Shown in pieces: positions 1 to 8,717 of a DNA stretch of 51,395 nt. The notes beneath the pieces are model-generated. The model did not search any database, was not told the origin of the DNA, and saw only the letters and a program-made list of their open reading frames with translations. This DNA comes from JANOSH01 sp031415695 (GTDB lineage Bacteria; Actinomycetota; Acidimicrobiia; Acidimicrobiales; Ilumatobacteraceae). Positions within the stretch are counted from its first letter, which is position 1, and each line of letters opens with the position of its first letter. The stretch is from positions 1-51,395 of the forward strand of contig JANOSH010000043.1 in assembly GCA_031415695.1 (NCBI GenBank). The letters are read 5' to 3'. A program made the translations under genes and the position numbers.

Positions 1-2
1 AC

Positions 3-104
3 TACTTCACCAAAAACACCAACACCAACCACCAACGCGACCGAGCCATCAAACAACTCCACGAACTCGGCTACCAAGTCACACTCACCCAAACCGCCGC
101 CTAA
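3..104 (+). pseudogene. C-terminal tail of a protein entering from the left edge (possibly a transposase)
   Basis: The third frame is open from the window edge to a TAA at 102-104 and encodes 33 residues ending LGYQVTLTQTAA. The 'RDRAIKQLHELGYQVTLT' pattern resembles the C-termini of some actinobacterial transposases, but I cannot name the family from this tail. Codon use (a run of AAC/ACC) differs from the neighbouring genes. It may be the end of an intact gene outside the window or only a fragment. Confidence 0.4.
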
Positions 105-145
105 CCACCCGACGCGACCAAGGCTATTCTCCTTACAGTCGATTA

Positions 146-181
146 GGTCGGGTCGGGTCGGGTCGGGCTAGCGGGCTAGCC
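146..181. repeat. GGTCG tandem repeat running into a GGCTAGC hairpin
   Basis: Four head-to-tail copies of GGTCG (146-165) are followed by the inverted repeat GGCTAGC-GG-GCTAGCC (166-181). The hairpin overlaps the stop codon of the minus-strand SDR gene and lies between the two convergent reading frames. It could act as a weak terminator, but no T-run follows on either strand. Confidence 0.5.
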
Positions 182-935
182 AGCCGCCGTCGACCACGAT
201 GGTCGTGCCGGTCATGAAGCTGCCGGCGTCGGACGCTAGGAGCAACAGTGGGCCATCGAGCTCATGCAGTTCGCCAAGCCGTGGCATCGGGCTGTTTTGT
301 TGCACCCACGCAAGCCCACCCTCGGTCGTTTCCATCCCCGCTGTCATCTCCGATGGGAACCAACCGGGGCACAAGGCGTTGACCCTCACACCTTTACGAG
401 CCCATTGCAACCCAAGTTCGCGGGTCAGATTCACTACGGCGCCCTTCGACGCAACGTAGTGAGCCTGTTTGATGGGCGTGGATCCGACAAACCCGAGCAC
501 CGATGCGATGTTGACGATGACTCCCGACCGTTGGGCCACCATGTGGACCCCACACAGCTTGGACAGGTGCCACAGCGACGTGACGTTGACCTCCATGGCC
601 CCGCGGAACGTTTCGAGGTTCTCGTCCTCGATCGATACCTTGTGGCCAATACCTGCGTTGTTCACCAAGATGTCGACCTTTCCGAAATGATCGACCGTTC
701 GGCCAACAAGCTCGTCGCGATCGGTGGCGTCCGATACGTCGCAACGAACCGCCAACGCACCAGGCAAATCGGCGACGAGTGCTTCAAGTCGATCGAGCCG
801 ACGGGCCGCGACGACAACTTTTGCCCCGGCGGCATGAAGCACTTTGGCGAACCGTTCGCCGAGTCCACTAGAGGCACCGGTCACGATGGCTACTCGTCCA
901 TCGAGGCGGAATGGAGAAAATGGGTCCAGGGACAT
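168..935 (-). CDS. SDR family NAD(P)-dependent oxidoreductase
   Basis: A 255-residue classical short-chain dehydrogenase/reductase. The cofactor motif TGASSGLG is at residues 19-26, NNAG at 92-95, the catalytic Ser is about 145 and the Tyr-x-x-x-Lys pair is Tyr160/Lys164. The C-terminus ends in the usual 'TGTTIVVDGGW' pattern. Length and motif order fit cytosolic 3-oxoacyl-ACP reductase or glucose-dehydrogenase-like SDRs; the substrate cannot be read from sequence. It stands alone on the minus strand, with a possible divergent promoter shared with the small membrane protein to its right. The start at 935 lies 11 residues before the first beta strand, as expected. Confidence 0.9.
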   Translation of the reverse strand: MSLDPFSPFRLDGRVAIVTGASSGLGERFAKVLHAAGAKVVVAARRLDRLEALVADLPGALAVRCDVSDATDRDELVGRTVDHFGKVDILVNNAGIGHKVSIEDENLETFRGAMEVNVTSLWHLSKLCGVHMVAQRSGVIVNIASVLGFVGSTPIKQAHYVASKGAVVNLTRELGLQWARKGVRVNALCPGWFPSEMTAGMETTEGGLAWVQQNSPMPRLGELHELDGPLLLLASDAGSFMTGTTIVVDGGWLAR

Positions 936-1030
936 GATCCGGACAGACTACTTACACCGTTGTGTGATTCCAGTTGCGTGACAGTTCCAGAATCGACATG
1001 AAATCACAACATCTGCGTCGTCTTATAACC

Positions 1031-1297
1031 ATGATGAACAAGACGGACGCCCCCCGTCATACCAACGAAGAACTCAACTATGGCTGGCACCTTGCGGTTC
1101 GCACCGCGTTGGTGTCCAGTCTCTTGATGGCTGCGATCGGTGTGACCCTTCACACGTTCCTGCATGTCAACGCCACAATCATCGTGGCTGTGTGCACCTC
1201 GATTGGGTTCGTTATAGGAAGACAGTTACCGGCAGCGCGTATCCCTACGCCTCGTTTGCTTCAGGCCACCCACACTGCGCCGGTGCATCCCGGCTGA
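1031..1297 (+). CDS. small two-helix membrane protein, unknown function
   Basis: An 88-residue product if it starts at the ATG at 1031; the frame is also open from an ATG at 974. A short charged N-terminus (MMNKTDAPRHTNEEL) precedes two hydrophobic stretches, roughly residues 20-40 and 45-60, separated by HVN. A Pro-rich tail ends AAR..PTPRLLQATHTAPVHPG. This looks like a small inner-membrane protein. I recognise no family. It lies 33 bases before the LLM oxidoreductase on the same strand and could be co-transcribed with it. Confidence 0.5.
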   Translation: MMNKTDAPRHTNEELNYGWHLAVRTALVSSLLMAAIGVTLHTFLHVNATIIVAVCTSIGFVIGRQLPAARIPTPRLLQATHTAPVHPG

Positions 1298-1330
1298 GAC
1301 TTCCCGTGCCGAGCATGGGAACATGCCGGT

Positions 1331-2236
1331 ATGAAGGTGCGAATCGGCTACGGCCTTGGAACCAGCACATCGCTGAACGACGAACGTTTTGGTCTCGTTG
1401 TCGACGCGTTGGAAGCCGGTGGATGGGACAGCTTGTGGGTGTCGGAACGGATCTCTGGTGCCGCGCCTGATCCTACTGTCGCCTTGGCGTATGCGGCAGG
1501 ACGCACGTCGAAGATCAAGTTTGGTATGAGCGTCATGGTGTTGCCAGGGCGCAACCCGGTCATTGTCGCCACCCAGTTGGCATCCCTCGACCGGCTCTCG
1601 GGGGGCCGCCTGTTGCCCGCGTTTGGTTTGGGGATCGCCAACCATCACGAACAGCAAGCCTTTGGTGTAACCCGAGAGGACCGTGCTGGTTGGTTCAACG
1701 AAGCGCTGCCGCTGCTGCGTCGCATGTGGACCGAAGACGTCGTGGAACATCGCGGCCAACGCTTCAACTACGACGGCGTGCGGGTACAACCCAAACCCAA
1801 GCAGCAGCCGATGGAGGTGTGGCTGGGAGGCATTGCGCCCTCGGAACTGCGACGTGTCGGTCGCCACGCCGATGGCTGGCTGCCCAGCTTCATCACGCCT
1901 GACGAGGCTGCCGCCGGCCGCATCGTAATTGAGCAGGCCGCAGCCGAGCATGATCGGCTAATCGACCCCGAGCATTTCGGTGTACTTCTCCCGTATGCAA
2001 TGGGTCCCATCCCTGAGGCGACTGCCGCTGCGCTTCAGGCTCGTCGCCCAACCATCAACCTCGACGAAATCATTGCCGATGGTTTCGAATCGTTGGACAA
2101 CATGATCAACCGGTACGTCGAACTCGGCTTTTCGAAGTTCGTGGTCATTCCTCTGAGCGAACCAACCGATTTCGTTACCCACCTCGACGAAGCCGCACAA
2201 GCGCTGCTTCCCCTGCAGGTATCGCTGTCTACGTAA
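1331..2236 (+). CDS. LLM class flavin/F420-dependent oxidoreductase
   Basis: A 301-residue luciferase-like monooxygenase-fold protein. It begins MKVRIGYGLGT, has the strand-helix pattern WDSLWVSERI near residues 34-43, a typical 'GMSVMVLPGRNPVIVATQLASLD.LSGGR' block (about 63-96) and VWLGGIAPSELRRVGRHADGWLP near 155-180. This arrangement is typical of actinobacterial F420-dependent LLM enzymes rather than FMN luciferases, but the cofactor choice is inference. It ends 39 bases before the stop of the convergent hydrolase gene. Its substrate is unknown. Confidence 0.88.
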   Translation: MKVRIGYGLGTSTSLNDERFGLVVDALEAGGWDSLWVSERISGAAPDPTVALAYAAGRTSKIKFGMSVMVLPGRNPVIVATQLASLDRLSGGRLLPAFGLGIANHHEQQAFGVTREDRAGWFNEALPLLRRMWTEDVVEHRGQRFNYDGVRVQPKPKQQPMEVWLGGIAPSELRRVGRHADGWLPSFITPDEAAAGRIVIEQAAAEHDRLIDPEHFGVLLPYAMGPIPEATAAALQARRPTINLDEIIADGFESLDNMINRYVELGFSKFVVIPLSEPTDFVTHLDEAAQALLPLQVSLST

Positions 2237-2275
2237 CGTCCCGATGCTGTCAGGGAGCCGGGGAGGCGATCAAGA

Positions 2276-4246
2276 TCATGGTGGGGCCTTGTAGCTGAAG
2301 TTTGGCCGTGATTGGTACGAGGACCGGGGAACCTTGAGCGAGCGCCGATGTCTGAAGGCATTCACCACGAGCACCCGCCGAGCACCTTCGATGGTTTTGG
2401 TGTACGCGACCCCGGTAGAATTGGTTGTCTTTGTCCAACCCGCGGCCTCGATGGCTACAGCCAATGCGGCGCCGCTGTCAGCCGGGTTCCCCCTAACCAA
2501 AACGAGTTTGCCGACCAACCCGGCATCCTCAAGTCCGATCAGGGGGGCTAGTTCATCAATATTCACGCCAGTCCTTTTCGGTACCAGGGACTCAATGTTT
2601 GCCAGCCAGGTTGGTAGAGCACTCGATGCCGCTGGGTCGGGTGCACATTCTCGGCCGTTCGGAGCCTGCTTCACGTCGACAAGAACCTCGTGAATCATGT
2701 CGTCGACACAAGCCGATTCCATCCAGGCCGAATGTCCTTCGCCCGTAAAGGCAACGAGCGACGACGCGCTGCCGAGGCTCTTGGTCATTCGTTCAGCCCA
2801 AACGAATGGCGTAGCCGGATCGTTTTTACCGCCAATAACCAGGATGGGTGCCAGACCGCTATATGCGAATGGCTTCGGGCTTGGGCCCTCGGGGAAGTCG
2901 CAACCTTCGAAGTCGTCGACATTAGATTCAAACGCGAAGTGGGGTGACAACTTGCGAAGCTCAACCGCGGCGGCAGCCTTGTCCTTTGGTGGAGCCAACG
3001 ACAGGCCCGATGCGCAGTTGATGACCGAGCCGGCTATGTCGGACGTGTCGTACGTTCCGTCGTTGCGGCGACCGTTGTACTGGTCGGATAATAGAAGCAG
3101 CAATGACCCGTCGCCTGTATCGGCCGCCTGCAATGCCGCGCCAAGCGCAGGCCATCCCTGATCACGGTTATACAGCGATGCGATGGTGGCGAGAAAGAGC
3201 GGACCCTGGTTGGCCGACCGGCCATCATTTCCAGGCGCGGCTTTCTCGTCGAGCTTCTTGGACAGGTCGAACCAACGAGTGTCGATATCGGTGTCCCCCG
3301 AGAAGGCGCAGATTGGACTGGACGCGCACCAGGCCCGCCATTTCCTAAACGAATCCTCGAAGCCGCCAAGCTGGATGCGGGTTCGCTCCATCTGATCTTG
3401 ACCCGCCGGGTCATACGCGCCATCGAGCACCATGGCTCGAACACGATCCGGAAACATCGACGCGTAGGTCGCTCCCAGAAACGTGCCGTAGGAAATCCCG
3501 AGATACGTGAGCTTGTCATCCTTGACAGAGCGGCGAATCTCGTCCATGTCGCGTGCGGTGTTCTCGGTCGACATACTCGCCAGCATTGCGTTGCCATACT
3601 TCGTTTTACAGGCATCGACGACTTCATCATTCAGCGCCGCAGACGCGGCAACCTCGTCTGGAGTGTCGGGCGTTGCGTCGAGGGTGAACTGTTTGTCGAG
3701 CGTCGCCGCCGATACACACGCCAGCCCGTTAGATCCGCCTACACCACGGGGATCAAAACCGATGATATCGAAGGACTCGGACAGCTTTTCCAGCTTGTGA
3801 GCTTTGGCCGCGATCAAGTTGATGAGTAGCTCACGGCCGGACCCGCCCGGTCCGCCCGGATTGAGGAGCAGCGATCCGATCCTCTTGCTTGGGTTTGTGC
3901 CACGCACCCGAGTCAACGCGATTGGAAGGGTCTTTCCACCCGCGACGGTGTAGTCAATTGGCACGTTGATCGAGCCACATTCGAGCTGATCGAAAACACT
4001 GTCCTCAAGTTCGTCGGTAAGTGCAACCATTTCATCATCGACGCCGTCACATGTGTCCCATTTCAGATCGGCAACTGGACGATCAATCACCTTCGCCAAC
4101 GTCGACTCAGTTGCAGTGGGCTCAGCACTCACTACACTGGTCACAACAGCTGCCGCGGTCGAGGGTGGCTGCGACGCCGAATCCTCGGTAGAACACGACG
4201 CCAACAAAAAGCACGCCGCCAGGCCAAGAACTCGCACGCGAATCAT
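2276..4246 (-). CDS. secreted alpha/beta-hydrolase lipoprotein with TAP-like C-terminal domain
   Basis: A 656-residue member of the tripeptidyl-aminopeptidase-like (SlpD/SlpE) family. It has a lipoprotein signal with lipobox LASC (lipid-bearing Cys18) and a Ser/Thr-rich linker. The oxyanion-hole motif NPGGPGGSG is near 129-137 and the nucleophile elbow GISYG has Ser252. A C-terminal TAP-like segment supplies the Asp (GGKNDPATP) and His (GEGHSAW). It is probably anchored outside the membrane and releases N-terminal peptides or hydrolyses esters. About 100 residues follow the catalytic core, including an 'LVLVRGNPADSG' stretch, which is longer than usual. The start lies about 65 bases from the divergent beta-galactosidase. 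Confidence 0.9.
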   Translation of the reverse strand: MIRVRVLGLAACFLLASCSTEDSASQPPSTAAAVVTSVVSAEPTATESTLAKVIDRPVADLKWDTCDGVDDEMVALTDELEDSVFDQLECGSINVPIDYTVAGGKTLPIALTRVRGTNPSKRIGSLLLNPGGPGGSGRELLINLIAAKAHKLEKLSESFDIIGFDPRGVGGSNGLACVSAATLDKQFTLDATPDTPDEVAASAALNDEVVDACKTKYGNAMLASMSTENTARDMDEIRRSVKDDKLTYLGISYGTFLGATYASMFPDRVRAMVLDGAYDPAGQDQMERTRIQLGGFEDSFRKWRAWCASSPICAFSGDTDIDTRWFDLSKKLDEKAAPGNDGRSANQGPLFLATIASLYNRDQGWPALGAALQAADTGDGSLLLLLSDQYNGRRNDGTYDTSDIAGSVINCASGLSLAPPKDKAAAAVELRKLSPHFAFESNVDDFEGCDFPEGPSPKPFAYSGLAPILVIGGKNDPATPFVWAERMTKSLGSASSLVAFTGEGHSAWMESACVDDMIHEVLVDVKQAPNGRECAPDPAASSALPTWLANIESLVPKRTGVNIDELAPLIGLEDAGLVGKLVLVRGNPADSGAALAVAIEAAGWTKTTNSTGVAYTKTIEGARRVLVVNAFRHRRSLKVPRSSYQSRPNFSYKAPP

Positions 4247-4311
4247 TCGGAAAGGCTATGGCTATAGACGCTCGCTGAACATTCAGGCGCTGGCCTCTAC
4301 GATTCCTGCGT

Positions 4312-7212
4312 ATGAGTAGTGATTGGCTTGTCGGGCTGTTGACCTCGGCAGCGAACCCTGTTTGGCAAAACCCCGAAGTCGTGTCGATTGGCCGTCTGCC
4401 AATGCGGCCGCCGCACACACCCCAAGACACCCGCGACGTGTTGTCACTCGACGGCGTTTGGCAGTTCACGTTGCTCGCTGCACCCGGGGCACTGACGACC
4501 TGGCATGTGGCATCCGATGGTCTGATGGCCAGTTGGAGCCACGTCAGCGTTCCTCATTGTTGGACACGTGAGCCAAAAGCCACCGACCTGCCGCACTACA
4601 CCAATGTGCAGTTGCCCTTTGTCGCCAACTCACCCCATGTTCCAACTGCCAACCCCACCGGGGTGTATCGCCGAATGGTCGACATTCCGGCATCGTGGAC
4701 GAATCGTCGCATCGTCTTGCAGGTCGGCGGCGCCGAGAGTGTTGCTGCCATCTGGGTGAACGGCCAACCTGTCGGCTTGGCGAAAGACTCATGCCTCGCG
4801 TCCGAGTTCGACATCACGCCATATGTGCAGGCTGGTTCGGCGGCCCTGGTGGCGATAGCCGTCGTGAAGTGGTCCGATTCCACCTATGTCGAGGATCAAG
4901 ATCAGTGGTGGCACGGCGGGCTGCACCGGTCAATATCGATGCGTTCAAGCGGTCATGTCTGGATCGAGTCAGCTGCGGTCACCACATCGCTCACCGCCTA
5001 TGACGTAGTCGTCACATTGGGAAGCACCCAATGGTACGAAGGAGGTTTGCGTGCCGAAGCAACCCTTGTCGATGACGACGGCTGGCCCGTAGCCGGAGGT
5101 CAAGGCGAACGAGAACTGCCAGCGCGCACGCAGCCCTACCAGTCCCGTGTGGGCGAGGCCAGAATCTCGGCTAGTAGCCTCACCGTGAAATCGTGGCATC
5201 ACGAACGACCCGCCCTGTACAGCTTGGTTATCAAGCTGCTCGCTGCCGACGGAACAGTTGTCGATGCTGTCGTTGAACGAATCGGGTTTCGTAGCGTCGA
5301 GGTTGTAGGCAATGAACTGCTCATCAACGGGCAGCCGGTACTGATCCGCGGTGTGAACCGGCACGACTTCCACCCCGACACCGGGCGGGTCGTCACTGTC
5401 GACGACATGCGGCGCGACCTCACGACCATGCTCGAATTCGGCTTCAACGCCGTGCGCTGTTCCCATTCTCCCAAGTCTCCGGCGTTCTACGACCTATGCG
5501 ATGAAATGGGGCTCTACGTCATCGACGAAGCCAACGTCGAGAGCCACGCCACCTGGGGAACCCAAGCATCGGACCCTCGCTACCGTTCTCAGTTCGTAGA
5601 ACGCGTCACCCGAATGGTGGAACGCGACCGCAACCATGCCTGCATCATTTTGTGGTCGCTGGGCAACGAGGCGGGGCACGGTCCGAACCATCTGGCCGGC
5701 GCCGCTGCCGTACGTGCTCTCGATCCGTCTCGGCCGTTGCACTATGAGGGCAGCATCATGTTCGACTGGGGCACGATGCCCGACACGACCGATGTGATGT
5801 GCCCGATGTACCCGCCGATTAGCCGCATTGTTGGTTACGCAACCGGCAAGGGCGAGGCTCCTTGGATACCTGCACATCTGGGCAAGGCCGCCCCACTGAT
5901 CATGTGCGAGTACTCACATGCGATGGGCAACTCAAACGGATCGCTCTCGGACTACTGGAACGCCATCGAAGCCACCCCCGGGTTGCAGGGCGGGTTCATC
6001 TGGGAGTGGTGGGATCACGGGCTACGCCAAGATGTACCCGACGGACGCATCCGATGGGCCTACGGCGGCGACTTTGGCGACGAACCCAACGACTCAAACT
6101 TCTGCCTCGACGGCGTGGTGTGGCCTGATGGAAAACCCAAGCCCGCGCTTTGGGAGCACCGGTGGCTTGCTCGACCGATTCGTGTAGCGCTTGAACGCAG
6201 CCAATTGGCCATGTTTAATACCCAATGGTTCACCGACATCAGCGAGTTTGCGGCCGATTGGGAGGTCATCGTCAACGGGAAACCGGTGGCGGCGGGCTCG
6301 CTCGACTTGCCTGCCATCGAGCCGCGGTCCACCGAATATCTGCCAGTTCCCGACTTCGGCGATTTGCCGTTCGGCGAGGCTTTTCTCAACATTGCCATGA
6401 CCAATGCCGACGGCCTCGAGGTCGGCTGGGAACAGTTGGCACTAGGCGGTACGACGCCTCTACGAGTGCGGCCCGAAACCTTGACGGCCGTGACCGGCGT
6501 TAGCGATGTCATTAAGGCCCTGGTCGAAGAACCTCGTCTGAGCTTGTGGAGAGCCCCGCTCGATAACGACGGCACACAACAGCAACGTGCCGCCTGGCCG
6601 TTGCTTGTGCGTTGGCGGTGGAACGAATGGGGCCTCATCGACGCAGCCGAACGACTCGACCATCAGCGTCGTCTGGGCGCTGCGAGCGATGGAACCATCT
6701 GGGTGGGCGAACGTGTTGCTATTCCCGACGACTGGGACGATTTGGCGCGCGTCGGTGTGCTACTCACCTTGCCGGGCGACCTCGATCACGTCACGTGGTA
6801 TGGGCGCGGACCCCACGAGTGTTACCCCGATCGCAAAGCCAGTGCCCCGATGCACGAGCACACGTCCACCGTCGACGATCTGTTTGTCAATTACGCGTTC
6901 CCGCAAGAGTCGGGCGGACGCACCGATGCCGCGTGGATTGCGCTTCGGCGCGGCACCAACGGGCCCGGCGTCATAGTCGGAGCCGATCGACCAGCCCAGT
7001 GGTCGGCTCTGCGATACACCCCGAACGATCTGACGGTGGCGAGACACGCCGACGAACTCGTCGAACGAGACACCATCACCCTTACCCTCGATGTCGCCCA
7101 CCGCGGCTTGGGTACGGCGAGTTGCGGTCCCGATATCTTGCCCCAATATCGCGTACCCGGAGGCGTCTGGCGGTGGCGATGGTGGATAGCCCCACTCGCA
7201 GCCCTGCCGTAG
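4312..7212 (+). CDS. lacZ: glycoside hydrolase family 2 beta-galactosidase
   Basis: A 966-residue LacZ-type enzyme with no signal peptide, so probably cytosolic. The N-terminus carries the 'WQNPEV..IGRLPMRPP' motif, followed by the jelly-roll and Ig-like domains. The TIM barrel holds the acid/base Glu453 in WSLGNEAGHG and the nucleophile Glu533 in MCEYSHAMGNS, spaced as in E. coli LacZ (461/537). A C-terminal Bgal small-chain domain has 'TWYGRGPHECYPDRK' near 825-840. It hydrolyses terminal beta-galactosides. No permease or LacI-type regulator is next to it. The following IspD-like gene starts inside its last 34 bases, suggesting co-translation. Confidence 0.93.
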   Translation: MSSDWLVGLLTSAANPVWQNPEVVSIGRLPMRPPHTPQDTRDVLSLDGVWQFTLLAAPGALTTWHVASDGLMASWSHVSVPHCWTREPKATDLPHYTNVQLPFVANSPHVPTANPTGVYRRMVDIPASWTNRRIVLQVGGAESVAAIWVNGQPVGLAKDSCLASEFDITPYVQAGSAALVAIAVVKWSDSTYVEDQDQWWHGGLHRSISMRSSGHVWIESAAVTTSLTAYDVVVTLGSTQWYEGGLRAEATLVDDDGWPVAGGQGERELPARTQPYQSRVGEARISASSLTVKSWHHERPALYSLVIKLLAADGTVVDAVVERIGFRSVEVVGNELLINGQPVLIRGVNRHDFHPDTGRVVTVDDMRRDLTTMLEFGFNAVRCSHSPKSPAFYDLCDEMGLYVIDEANVESHATWGTQASDPRYRSQFVERVTRMVERDRNHACIILWSLGNEAGHGPNHLAGAAAVRALDPSRPLHYEGSIMFDWGTMPDTTDVMCPMYPPISRIVGYATGKGEAPWIPAHLGKAAPLIMCEYSHAMGNSNGSLSDYWNAIEATPGLQGGFIWEWWDHGLRQDVPDGRIRWAYGGDFGDEPNDSNFCLDGVVWPDGKPKPALWEHRWLARPIRVALERSQLAMFNTQWFTDISEFAADWEVIVNGKPVAAGSLDLPAIEPRSTEYLPVPDFGDLPFGEAFLNIAMTNADGLEVGWEQLALGGTTPLRVRPETLTAVTGVSDVIKALVEEPRLSLWRAPLDNDGTQQQRAAWPLLVRWRWNEWGLIDAAERLDHQRRLGAASDGTIWVGERVAIPDDWDDLARVGVLLTLPGDLDHVTWYGRGPHECYPDRKASAPMHEHTSTVDDLFVNYAFPQESGGRTDAAWIALRRGTNGPGVIVGADRPAQWSALRYTPNDLTVARHADELVERDTITLTLDVAHRGLGTASCGPDILPQYRVPGGVWRWRWWIAPLAALP

Positions 7213-7853
7213 CTAGCGACGTTGCCGGCATCGTGCTTGCTGCTGGTAACGGCAGGCGTTTCGGCGGCCCGAAGCAGTTCGAGACCGTAGGTGGCATGCG
7301 CATGGTCGATCGAGCTGTTGAGCTCCTGCGGCCGTTCTGTGACCACATCACCGTTGTGTTGACACCAGGCCGCTTGTGGGACGGCCCAGCGGTCGATGCG
7401 GTGGTGCCGGGCGGGTTGGTACGCACCGAGTCGGTGAGGCGCGGATTCGCCGCCGTACCTTCGTCAGCAGCCCTTGTCGTCGTCCACGATTCGGCCCGGC
7501 CGCTTGCCACTGCTGGCACCGTCATGGATGTAATCGCTGCAATTCGAGGGGGTGCCGATGCAGCTGTCCCGATGTGGCTGCCACCCGACACAGTGAAACG
7601 GCAACTTCCCAACGGTGTGTTCGAGCACGTCGGGCGCGACGACCTTCGCATCACCCAGGTGCCGATGGCATTTGGCTCAAACGTGCTGCGGCGACTGTTT
7701 GTCGAGTTCGCCGAGGTTCTCATCGAGGAGACCATCGGCATCGAGGCATTTGGCGGGCGAGTCGTGGCCGTGGCGGGCGATCCTTGGTCACATCATGTGG
7801 TAACCCCACGAGATATTCGGCTTGCCGACGCCCTGCTAGCTCTGCGCGAGTGA
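7179..7853 (+). CDS. IspD-like cytidylyltransferase (atypical)
   Basis: A 224-residue nucleotidyltransferase of the 2-C-methyl-D-erythritol 4-phosphate cytidylyltransferase fold. Visible motifs are LAAGNGRRFGGPKQF (20-34, with the CTP-binding Lys32), RTESVRRG (82-89), VVHDSARP (101-108), DTVK (137-140) and GDPWSHHVVTPRDIRLAD (200-216). Two positions depart from usual IspD: the 'QTPQ' segment reads ITQVPMAF, and the lysine of 'NxKxT' near the C-terminus is not a lysine. It may be a genuine divergent IspD or a paralog acting on another sugar or alditol phosphate. The ATG at 7179 overlaps lacZ; GTG 7182 is an alternative. No ispF lies beside it. Confidence 0.7.
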   Translation: MVDSPTRSPAVASDVAGIVLAAGNGRRFGGPKQFETVGGMRMVDRAVELLRPFCDHITVVLTPGRLWDGPAVDAVVPGGLVRTESVRRGFAAVPSSAALVVVHDSARPLATAGTVMDVIAAIRGGADAAVPMWLPPDTVKRQLPNGVFEHVGRDDLRITQVPMAFGSNVLRRLFVEFAEVLIEETIGIEAFGGRVVAVAGDPWSHHVVTPRDIRLADALLALRE

Positions 7854-7913
7854 TAGACCCACCCGTGGGGAACCCGCCCAAGGCAGGGTGGGTCACGAGA
7901 CGGGAGGCATTCG

Positions 7914-8717
7914 GTGGTCAACATCGACGACGTTCTTGCCATTATGCAAGCACAGTTCAACAAGCCATACCAGTTCAACACTCCACTCGACATCCACGAT
8001 CCCGATCCGGTGTCATTCGACTGTTCGGGGCTCATCATGTGGGCAAGTGCCCGGGCGGGTGCCACGCCGCATTTACCCCATAACTCGTCCGCAATTCATC
8101 AGGTCTGCCTGAACAACAACGTGATGATCGGTGACATCCGAACTGACCCACAAGCAGTCGTGAAAGCGGCTGGTATCCGTGGGGCGCTGCTGATTCGTTC
8201 ACGTCTGAACGGTCAGCCCTGTGATCCCGGCGACGTCTTGCCCGGCGATGGTCACATCGTCATCAGCATGGGTGATGGCAACGTCATCGAGGCACGGGGA
8301 ACCAATATGCCCGTTGGGTTGTATCCGGCAAATATCGCTTTTCGAAAGTGGACCGCTGGTGCGCTCATTCCCGGCGTGGCCTATTCAGTTTCGCCTCCGC
8401 CTCCCGGGCTTCCGGGCAATGCGAATCCACGCAATCGGCCATACCTTATGCACGACCACCAAGCCGTGCCTCGCAACTATCGAGGTGCCGACCGCACCAC
8501 ATGGGTACGGTCGATGCAAACCATGCTCATGGAGCAGGGGTTGCTCAACATCCCAGCAACAACCGGTAACTTTCGAGACATGACCCTGGCCGCAGTCGTC
8601 TCATTTCAGCAAAAGGTTGCGTCGCATTATCAGGCAGGCTTCGCTGTCGATGGCGAATGCGGCAAGATGACCTGGGGCTGGCTCATGTACCTCACAGGTC
8701 GTGGCAACGAGCAGTGA
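7914..8717 (+). CDS. NlpC/P60-type peptidase with C-terminal peptidoglycan-binding-like domain
   Basis: A 267-residue protein. The N-terminal NlpC/P60-like domain has the catalytic Cys37 in FDCSGL and a candidate His114 in GDGHIVIS. A proline-rich linker (about 158-175, SPPPPGLPG) leads to a helical segment (about 195-260, WVRSMQTMLMEQGLL.. to MTWGWLMYL) like a peptidoglycan-binding domain. No signal peptide or membrane segment is visible, which is unusual for a wall hydrolase and more like phage or contractile-tail lysins. The GTG start at 7914 is preceded by GGAGG at the right distance. The stop overlaps the GTG of the next LLM gene. Confidence 0.78.
   Translation: MVNIDDVLAIMQAQFNKPYQFNTPLDIHDPDPVSFDCSGLIMWASARAGATPHLPHNSSAIHQVCLNNNVMIGDIRTDPQAVVKAAGIRGALLIRSRLNGQPCDPGDVLPGDGHIVISMGDGNVIEARGTNMPVGLYPANIAFRKWTAGALIPGVAYSVSPPPPGLPGNANPRNRPYLMHDHQAVPRNYRGADRTTWVRSMQTMLMEQGLLNIPATTGNFRDMTLAAVVSFQQKVASHYQAGFAVDGECGKMTWGWLMYLTGRGNEQ

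Noticed and set aside
264..1001. Long open frame on the plus strand opposite the SDR gene
   Set aside because: It is the antisense shadow of a gene with clear SDR motifs; its residues are rich in Arg, His and Cys with no family resemblance.
6612..7178. Upstream extension of the IspD-like frame
   Set aside because: The residues before 7179 are Arg/His-rich and lie within lacZ; the family starts at LAAGNGRRFGG, close after the ATG at 7179.
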